Below, in pieces: positions 57,489 through 64,000 of a stretch of 64,000 bases of DNA. The position numbers were made by a program, and so were the translations under genes. The DNA is from Daedaleopsis sinensis (lineage: Eukaryota; Basidiomycota; Agaricomycetes; Polyporales; Polyporaceae), in assembly GCA_033807695.1 (NCBI GenBank), contig CM066308.1:434001-498000 (forward strand), in the 5' to 3' direction. The notes under the pieces are model-generated. The model saw only the letters and a list, made by a program, of their open reading frames with translations, had not been told where the DNA came from and made no database searches. Position 1 is the first letter of the stretch. Each line of letters begins with the position of its first letter.

Positions 57489-58581
57489 ATGGCCTACTTC
57501 ATGAGTAAGTGCGTCTTCGCCGACAACGAGCTCAGTGTTGATCTGTTGCAGCGGAGAACGGACTATGTCGCAACAAGTGGCCGTTCGAAATGGGCAAGCC
57601 TGCCAATCAGAAAGAGGACCTCCCTGCTTGGATGTGCTTGCCGAACACGTTCGAGGCGCTGGCGGAGCGGGTTTCAGTCGACCGAGCAGGATACGGCGCG
57701 CCGCAAGTACTTCTCACTCACAATAGCCTCGACGCGAAGGGGGTTGTGATGCAGTTCATGGTACGAGTCCAGGGCTTGGTATCGGAGGCTAGTTTGTACC
57801 CTCTGGGCAATTGGAACGGGTGAGCATGAACATTGTCGTTGTTTCTGGGCTGCTAACACACATACAGGGAAGAACAGGGTGCCCCAAAGGCGATGCAGAC
57901 GTTGACGTTGACCGCCGGAGGGGTGGCGGACGCGTTCAATCCCCAATGCGACGGCATAATAGCGTTGGAAGAGATTATATGCACAGTGTTGGGCTCACCG
58001 CGAACGTCTCGGATGGCGCGGAAGGGATCCATTCGCTTGAAGCGGAGAGTCTTTACCATGGTGAGTGTTAATTCCAATTTCAGTGGCATCAGTCGCGATA
58101 TAACTTCGTCCCAGGTTCGCGAGGGCACGGACGAGACTAAGAAGGTGGTGCTGAGTACGAGAGACGACCCTCTTGGCAAGGCGGGGATGATATCAGCCCG
58201 GTGGATTGTCGACCATCGGGTGAAGTTAGGTGTCCAACGTGAAGGCGGCGGAGTGTTCGCTGTCCCTCCCATGGGCATCAGGAAGGGCGATTTCGTCGAC
58301 GCTCTAGTGGCGGTGGAAGTCGTCAGCATGAAGACTCGAGATGGACGCAAGTATGAGGTGCAGTTCTCTCCGCAGGAGGTCGTACGCTTAAAGAGCGCTG
58401 CGGAGGCGAAGGTGAGGTGAGATGGCTAGTTCGTGCGAACAAAACTGACAGAGCTGGTGCACAGGCGCTGATCAGCAAGATGCCTCGTGCCCCGAGTGCT
58501 CCCAACAATCAGCATGCGCCAACTGTCAGTCGTCCGGACGGAATGGTGTTCGAGCAAGAGGACGTTATGGACACGTTGTAG
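57489..58581 (+). CDS. Unknown protein with the array C-terminal signature (296 aa)
   Basis: Exons: 57489-57504, 57552-57819, 57868-58060, 58115-58411, 58465-58581; introns of 47, 48, 54 and 53 bases, frame closed. Exon 1 is only 16 bases. Segments: ENGLCRNKWPFEMGKP, VVMQFMVRVQGLVSEASLYP, QTLTLTAGGVADAFNPQCDG, RLKRRVFTM, AVPPMGIRKGDFVDALVAVE, YEVQFSPQEVVRL. The last two resemble the GD-x-V...E and W-x-V-x-F-x-L-x-S signature that ends the array-family proteins, so a distant relation is possible. Acidic C-terminus. No known domain recognised; beta-strand rich, possibly a nucleic-acid-binding fold, which is a guess. Confidence 0.65.
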
Positions 58582-59264
58582 AGATTGACGACCGAATGTG
58601 TATGTAACAGTAGTCTACAAAAGCATTACCTGCATCGAATACTCCTGCGTAGCCACCGTCAGCATATCACACCACGCTCCCTGCAAGGCAAGCGACTGGC
58701 CGGGTTAGAATGCATACGCTCGTGCTATGCGGGTAAGCAGATATCCATCAACGCTCCGTATCGAGCGGGGAGGAATCAGCGCATGGGAAACACAGAGTAC
58801 AGAAGAGCGGTTAGACGTCATTGCTACCATCGCCACCCCAAAGTTCTGTTCGGGTGGACGGCAGAGCAGACGGGGTAAACACCTATCCAGGAAAATACGG
58901 CGGGCAACAGGCAGCGGATGCAAGCCGCAGTAATGGCCGCAGTTGAACCTGGAATGGTCGAATAGAAAGTGCAGATCTGGTCGGGGTGCGGTGGCACAGA
59001 TAGAGTGTGCAGATCGAGTGCCGTACTCGTAGCCCCTCTTGACATTTGAGAGCAGGCTAGATGTGACAGTCAGCCGAGGAGGCGTTCGGAGATATGGTGA
59101 ATATTGGGTGGGTGGAAGCAAGTATCACGGACGAGCAGCACGACTGCGGCCGCCACACCCGGCGTAGACAGGGAGCGGAAAGTGAGCATCCACTGTGATT
59201 AATAAATACACGAGCGGGAAACAGCGACTGAGAACATGCGCTCGACCGCTCAGACAGACCAAAA
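58582..59264. other. Intergenic, no recognised gene
   Basis: Frames up to 138 codons exist on the minus strand without splice or motif support. Confidence 0.35.
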
Positions 59265-59784
59265 ATGTCGTACATAGTAAGTCGTACCGCAACTGTTGAA
59301 GACCCGGAGCTGATGCGCTGCAGCCCATCTCCATCCGCTGCTTAAAGGTGCACCCCGACGCACACTGCGACTACGTGTACACGACGGCCCATCGATATAC
59401 CTCTGCGGGAGGAATAGACGTCCCTCTGACGGATGGCTCTTTCACGTTCCAAGGATCTGCGAAGATGGTGAGGCTGTTCGTGAAGACTAGCCACGGGGGT
59501 ACGGTGTGGAGACGGTACACGGTGTATGTCGCAGAACCTGGCGGTGTCGTGAGGACGGCGTCCGGCAGGAAGCTATGGAACAGCGAGGCGCTGGTATTCA
59601 AAATGGGAGTCGTCAACTCAGACGCAGCCATGGTGAATATACGTGGCGACGACACGTACGGGGCGAGAAGCGCACTGAAGAAGTAAGTACTCCTCCACGT
59701 CATGGAAGAAGAGTGCGTTAACAATCCAGCAGGGTGATGCGCTTCTTGGACTACGAGGTACCCGAAGTGCTCAGAGTTCTATAG
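59265..59784 (+). CDS. Small beta-rich protein of unknown function (140 aa)
   Basis: Exons: 59265-59276 (only 12 bases), 59324-59682, 59733-59784; introns of 47 and 50 bases. An alternative acceptor at 59355 would shorten exon 2 by eight codons in frame. Segments: GSFTFQGSAKMVRLFVKTSH, VWRRYTVYVAEPGG, ALVFKMGVVNSDAAMVNIRG, RFLDYEVPEVLRVL. Strongly alternating hydrophobic/polar residues indicate beta strands. Its last 34 bases overlap the 3' end of the helicase gene on the other strand. Start codon ATG 59265 sits in AAAAATG context. Confidence 0.5.
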
Positions 59785-62700
59785 ACGAAGTGGTTAGCGT
59801 GGCGACCACGGGCAGTAGTCAACCATGCGGCATTATAACTTACGATTTCCCTGATGCAATGACGCTTTGTCTGTTCGCTGTCATGATACCAGCACTGACC
59901 GGAGGAGTCGATGTACCGGCAAGTGTACTGTCGATGTCCGTAGTAAACGATGGCACAAAGCTCGTAGTCAGCACGCACATCACCTTGCTCTATGTGGACG
60001 TACCTGGAAGGAGTAAGACCGAGCACAGTGCTGTGTTCAAATACCAACAACGGTGGCGGAGCCACGATTTGCATGCTACAGTCCAGAGTTTCGCGGCAAC
60101 GCACACAACGCACGGTGGTAGTTTGCATGATCTGACAGTTAATATAGTCTTGTATTGGGACGGTGTCCATGTCGGGGAAACTGGAGCGGGTCCACTGGAC
60201 GGTGGGCAGCCACAAATAGCATCTACCGCAGTCGGGAATGTAGGTGGCGGGAGAACCGCATGTTAAGCACTGGCCGACAGGCACAGCATAAGGCACGGGG
60301 CACATCAGCATCAGGCGGAGCAGATGAGAAAGTATCACTCCGGACTGACCTCGACGGGGGAATGATACGCTGTCGATGACCTGGAGGATGTCGCGTAACT
60401 TGTTCCGGCACAATTCGAGTTCAGCGGGAGCGGCAGCAACGAGCCTGAAGGACGCAGTCATGGTCGTAACAAGGCCGTTCTGAGGGCAGATTGTGTCTGT
60501 CCATGCGGGATCATAATCGCTGGTCAAGTTCCACAGGACGGTGAGAATGACGTCGTACGCACTAGCGGGGTCAGACCGGTCGCATACCACCCCTGTGCGG
60601 GAGGGCGTAGGCAGTCCATTCGAGGACGGATCCTGCACAGTCACAGCACGATCATACGCAGCCTCGTCGGGTACTGCCATCGGATTAATGCGCGGTCTGC
60701 GAGCGCGCGTAGCGCCCCACATTTCGCCGGTAGCTGCTCGCTTCTTCGGGAGCGAGGATGAGTGTGGCAAGGTGGGATTGAGAGCGTGCTCAGGTGCACC
60801 ACTGTCAGAGGAAACCAGCTCGTGTTCAGCGGCAGACGACCAATCCAGAGCGGCTGGCACAGACGATGGTACATACCTAATACCTTTCCATACACGATAA
60901 GCGGCGAGTAACGCCATCCGCGTGGAACCCACGACGGACGCAGGCAAGCTGCCAGACAGAGTGAGCCGAGTAATCTCGTCCAAGAGTTCAAGCTCGCGGA
61001 ACTCGCGTTTAAGAGATGCCGAAGTCCCGCCTGTGATCTTCGCAGCGTCGAAACCATCGATAATAATTGTATCTTGCAGAGACGAGCTTCTGGAAAGACA
61101 AGTGTACATAGACTGGTGATTCTTGCAATATTTCAGGTGAACCGCGTTCGCAAAGCGGGTCCGGCCTTGACTACCGAAGTCAGTCATGGAGAAATTTGGC
61201 AGCACCATCATCTGCTCCCGTTGGATGGATACCACAAGATCGTCCACGGGTAACGTGCAGCGGATGCTCCTGCGAGAGCGCGTCAGCGGTATCACGTTCT
61301 CCTCTAATCCCTGTAGCTGAACCACCCTAGGCGGGTTGACCAACTTCACAAAAAGAACATCTAGCACCAGTCTACCGTTGACCGTATGAGACACAATGTC
61401 GTGCACAACAGCCTCTGCACCATTGGTCGCGCACAGTTCAGTGGCCTCATTGTACTTCAGCAGAACAGGCATGCCCACGCACAGCTCCAAAATCCCAGGA
61501 TGATGTTGAGTCAACGCGGGTGGAATTTCCCACAGTGCAGCTTGTAGTAGGGGCGGAATGTTGTTGGACTTGCGAACTGGATCGACTGTGCTGGCATACG
61601 TTCGCTGTGCCTGACGTACGGACGTGCTGTCGACGTTCTTGCCCCACTTGTCCATGGAGAAAAACCGGAACAGAGGAACTCCAGCATCGGCTGCGAACTG
61701 ACGCGCCCGCACTGAGTTGATAGCGTCGCGGTGTGCATTACGGGCGGTGATGATAGACACATGCCTGAAAGTAGGAGACATCAGCGAATTGTCCCCAGCG
61801 TGAGGACGGCAGACTCTACTCATCAGCAAGCGGATGTCATCTGTTGTGCAGCGAGCATAGCGCATGTTCTCAAGTGCAAGCCTGAACATGCCGTCCTCTT
61901 TTGACTGACCCCGCTGACGCATGTTCTGACGAAGAATTACGACAGTTGTGAATTGGTGCCACAACGCTTTCCCAAGCGCGTTTTTCTGCTGAGGGCCGGA
62001 CAGAGAAGCGGTCCATTTTCCGACAGAAGCACAGTACAATGCAGGTGCAGACCCGGGTGGAGGTAGTTGTGCAAAGTCGCCAGCGAGGATGATGCTTTTG
62101 CCACCGAAGCTGCTTGTGGTGTTGTTGAATGCTTTGCAAAGCTGGGTGTGAATCAATAGCAATGCTAGACATGATATCATGGAAACCTCATCCAGGAAGA
62201 CGAGGTCGACCCGCTCTAAGCGTCCTCTGATTTTCTCCAGAGCTTTGAGAGTCGTCAGGCCATCAGCCGCCGAGTTCCCGAGCCCGAGCACAGAGTGGTA
62301 AGTAGACCCGCCGACCAGAGCGGCACTGGTTCCGGTAGGACCAAGGACAATGAACCGGTAGCCTTCCCCGCGCTTATCAAGGAATGTCATCGTGGCAAGC
62401 AGCACACGGGACTTGCCGGTCCCACCCATTCCGGCCAAAACCATCCGCAACTGCTCTTTCTCATGATGATGCAGATGTCGAGCCGGGATCAAGAACGCGC
62501 GGAGCTGTTCATCATTCAGTGAGTAGTCCTCGATCACTCCATGCAACAAAGAGATATGCGGGTCCTGGGGACCACGGGATATGTCAACGTTGTTCGTACG
62601 AAGTCTTTCTAGCTCCTCCAGCGTTACCTCGCGGATAACGCCTTCATACTGTATACGATAAGCGGGGTCACGCCGCTCAGCATCTGCGGAGCGATCCTGG

Positions 62701-64000
62701 TCGGATTGATTAACAGATACGTCGGAATTGCTATCACCCTTCATCAAGTCCAGCACCCGTTTCCGTGCCGTCTGCACGTCTTGTTTCCATTTCGCGGGCA
62801 ACTGAAAGGTAGTGTGAGCACCGCGGGGTGATGGTTCAAGGCTGATTGGTGGTGTAGCACAGGGTGCATTACCAAGAATCAAGTTGCTAACAGCCTTCAT
62901 TTCCGCGCGATTCTTGGCAGTACGAGGACCAGTGGCACCTTCTTCGAGCAGAGACTGCAACGAGCCCTCTGTATGCTCCCAGTAAGAGTCGTCCACCATA
63001 TCTACCCCGTCGTCAACATCACAGTAACCGCTCAATTGCGAAGGGATTGCTCCTGATATGTCGAGCGTGCTAGATCGACGCAAGGCCGAGAAATCGTCCC
63101 GTGAGTCCAAGCACTCGTATAGGACATTCATATTTTTCATGATGCTGACGTGATCGGGGAGGAAATGAGTGGACTCGAACGCAGCTGTCCAACTCACACC
63201 GTCCTCCCTAAGATCACCCCCTGTCCTCCATCCACCGGGCTTGAACAATACAAGCATTGTGAACGAGTAGTTCTCGCGGTCTCCGCGATCTGGACGAGGC
63301 AGAGGCGCACCCGCGAAGTTAAGAGTATATTTTTTGGTACGGGAACGCTCTACAACAGCATGTGTAGAACGCAACGAATGAGGTTCCAAAAACCGATGAT
63401 ACTTAGAGGGCATTGTACGTGATCTGCCAGTACTGGTAGCGTCATCGCCGTCGTCTGACGAGTCCGAAGACGAATCACTGAATGGGTCGATGCCGTCATC
63501 AGAGTCCACAGGCCGCAAGTGTTTCTGGGGGACTTTCTTCACATCGGTAACCGTGAGGTACTCGTAAAGACTCATACTAGCAAAATGCGACGGACGACAG
63601 GTATAGTCTTGTACCTTGTTGATTTGAACGACACCGTCCGATGTGTGACCTAGTATAACAGGATCCCGGCTCGCCTCCACTGTATGCTGAGCGGACTCTG
63701 AGTCTGCCGGGATATTAAGTGGACCGGCTGCTCTACAGTACGGTGTCCAATAGAACACTCGGAAGACATGACTGGTGTAATGGTCCGGGTTCCCCAACAA
63801 ATACGCGCACACAGCAGGGCCTCCAGTCTCAGCAGATGCAGACAGGGCGTTTACGACCTTGACAATGACGGATCTAGCGACATCACCCGCAACGAAGTCG
63901 TCACTAGCCAATATGGCATCATGCCTATGAAGAACACTCCGAACTGTCTCGAAAAAGGATTCTGTGGACAGCTTGGTCTTTGTTACATAGTCAGTTACGT
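59751..64000 (-). CDS. Helitron-like Pif1 helicase with C-terminal USP-like domain (5' end outside window)
   Basis: Open from the window edge to TAG at 59751-59753, more than 1400 codons, no intron needed. At the edge YVTDYVTKTKLSTESFFETV is the end of a Helitron-like N region, so the Rep nuclease should lie beyond 64000. Then NFAGAPLPRPDRGDRENYSF and LVLFKPGGWR, the usual link to the helicase. Helicase motifs by distance from 63911: GMGGTGKSR (Walker A, ~490), FLDEVSMIS (Walker B, ~570), LAGDFAQLPPP (~605), LRQNMRQRGQ (~665), YTCLSRSSS (motif VI, ~940). Residues ~1105-1380 resemble the ubiquitin-protease (USP) fold found on such proteins in Agaricomycetes, with CxxC pairs (CLTC, CGRC, CVRC). 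Where I expect a Cys box SCAYD it has ASAYD, and where I expect GGxHFT it has GHRQYT, so the protease looks dead. Helitrons move by rolling-circle replication. Confidence 0.8.
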   Translation of the reverse strand, partial: VTDYVTKTKLSTESFFETVRSVLHRHDAILASDDFVAGDVARSVIVKVVNALSASAETGGPAVCAYLLGNPDHYTSHVFRVFYWTPYCRAAGPLNIPADSESAQHTVEASRDPVILGHTSDGVVQINKVQDYTCRPSHFASMSLYEYLTVTDVKKVPQKHLRPVDSDDGIDPFSDSSSDSSDDGDDATSTGRSRTMPSKYHRFLEPHSLRSTHAVVERSRTKKYTLNFAGAPLPRPDRGDRENYSFTMLVLFKPGGWRTGGDLREDGVSWTAAFESTHFLPDHVSIMKNMNVLYECLDSRDDFSALRRSSTLDISGAIPSQLSGYCDVDDGVDMVDDSYWEHTEGSLQSLLEEGATGPRTAKNRAEMKAVSNLILGNAPCATPPISLEPSPRGAHTTFQLPAKWKQDVQTARKRVLDLMKGDSNSDVSVNQSDQDRSADAERRDPAYRIQYEGVIREVTLEELERLRTNNVDISRGPQDPHISLLHGVIEDYSLNDEQLRAFLIPARHLHHHEKEQLRMVLAGMGGTGKSRVLLATMTFLDKRGEGYRFIVLGPTGTSAALVGGSTYHSVLGLGNSAADGLTTLKALEKIRGRLERVDLVFLDEVSMISCLALLLIHTQLCKAFNNTTSSFGGKSIILAGDFAQLPPPGSAPALYCASVGKWTASLSGPQQKNALGKALWHQFTTVVILRQNMRQRGQSKEDGMFRLALENMRYARCTTDDIRLLMSRVCRPHAGDNSLMSPTFRHVSIITARNAHRDAINSVRARQFAADAGVPLFRFFSMDKWGKNVDSTSVRQAQRTYASTVDPVRKSNNIPPLLQAALWEIPPALTQHHPGILELCVGMPVLLKYNEATELCATNGAEAVVHDIVSHTVNGRLVLDVLFVKLVNPPRVVQLQGLEENVIPLTRSRRSIRCTLPVDDLVVSIQREQMMVLPNFSMTDFGSQGRTRFANAVHLKYCKNHQSMYTCLSRSSSLQDTIIIDGFDAAKITGGTSASLKREFRELELLDEITRLTLSGSLPASVVGSTRMALLAAYRVWKGIRYVPSSVPAALDWSSAAEHELVSSDSGAPEHALNPTLPHSSSLPKKRAATGEMWGATRARRPRINPMAVPDEAAYDRAVTVQDPSSNGLPTPSRTGVVCDRSDPASAYDVILTVLWNLTSDYDPAWTDTICPQNGLVTTMTASFRLVAAAPAELELCRNKLRDILQVIDSVSFPRRGQSGVILSHLLRLMLMCPVPYAVPVGQCLTCGSPATYIPDCGRCYLWLPTVQWTRSSFPDMDTVPIQDYINCQIMQTTTVRCVRCRETLDCSMQIVAPPPLLVFEHSTVLGLTPSRYVHIEQGDVRADYELCAIVYYGHRQYTCRYIDSSGQCWYHDSEQTKRHCIREIVSYNAAWLTTARGRHANHFVYRTLSTSGTS

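Noticed and set aside
1..64000. tRNA, rRNA, CRISPR and bacterial-type operon signals
   Set aside because: None was seen on reading both strands; the many spliceosomal introns identify a eukaryotic nuclear sequence.

Overview
This window looks like an accessory, transposon-rich stretch of a basidiomycete (Agaricomycete) nuclear genome. The genes carry many short introns of about 47-70 bases, with GTRNGY donors, CTNAC-like branch sites and YAG acceptors. They include families typical of mushroom-forming fungi: F-box/LRR proteins, a CYP63-like P450, a TET/JBP-like dioxygenase and a Helitron-like helicase. No rRNA, tRNA or CRISPR array was recognised.

Layout. 1-1.6 kb: TET/JBP-like 2OG-Fe(II) dioxygenase, cut by the window edge. 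2.5-9 kb: decayed relics of housekeeping genes (VPS41, COX16, probably the exocyst subunit Sec10, and an unidentified gene). 9.6-11.3 kb: an F-box/LRR-type gene. 11.7-14.5 kb: a seven-exon gene of a charged, repetitive basidiomycete family; its first stop codon is embedded in a splice donor. 14.5-20.6 kb: gene-poor, with diverged repeats, a relic joining a P450 N-terminus to a HET-like gene, an ~815 bp element with terminal inverted repeats made of ACGGGTA motifs, and a truncated WD40 gene. 20.6-22.7 kb: F-box plus WD-like gene. 24.3-41 kb: a segmental duplication zone. A short-chain dehydrogenase (SDR) block is present twice in direct orientation and a P450 + HET-like block twice in inverted orientation, around a C2H2 zinc-finger gene. 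Only one copy of each gene remains intact: SDR at 35-36 kb, P450 at 38-40.7 kb, HET-like at 28.5-30.5 kb. 43.2-44.9 kb: a second, unrelated 2OG-Fe(II) dioxygenase-like gene.

46.5-64 kb is the most unusual part. At least seven paralogous small genes (202-378 aa) stand in tandem on the minus strand with conserved intron phases (2, 1, 0) and a shared C-terminal motif of the form GD-x-V-x-L-E. An unrelated 134-aa gene and a ~234 bp tandem repeat interrupt them. A divergent plus-strand gene with the same C-terminal signature follows, then a 140-aa gene whose 3' end overlaps a Helitron-like Pif1 helicase carrying a C-terminal ubiquitin-protease-like domain that appears to have lost its catalytic Cys and His. 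I infer, without proof, that helicase and array may belong to one mobile element or have expanded together. The array family has no function I can name.

Reading-frame reconstruction, splice sites and family calls were made by eye. Coordinates of splice junctions are good to a base or two where intron phases closed the frame; family names rest on motif recognition, not on a search.
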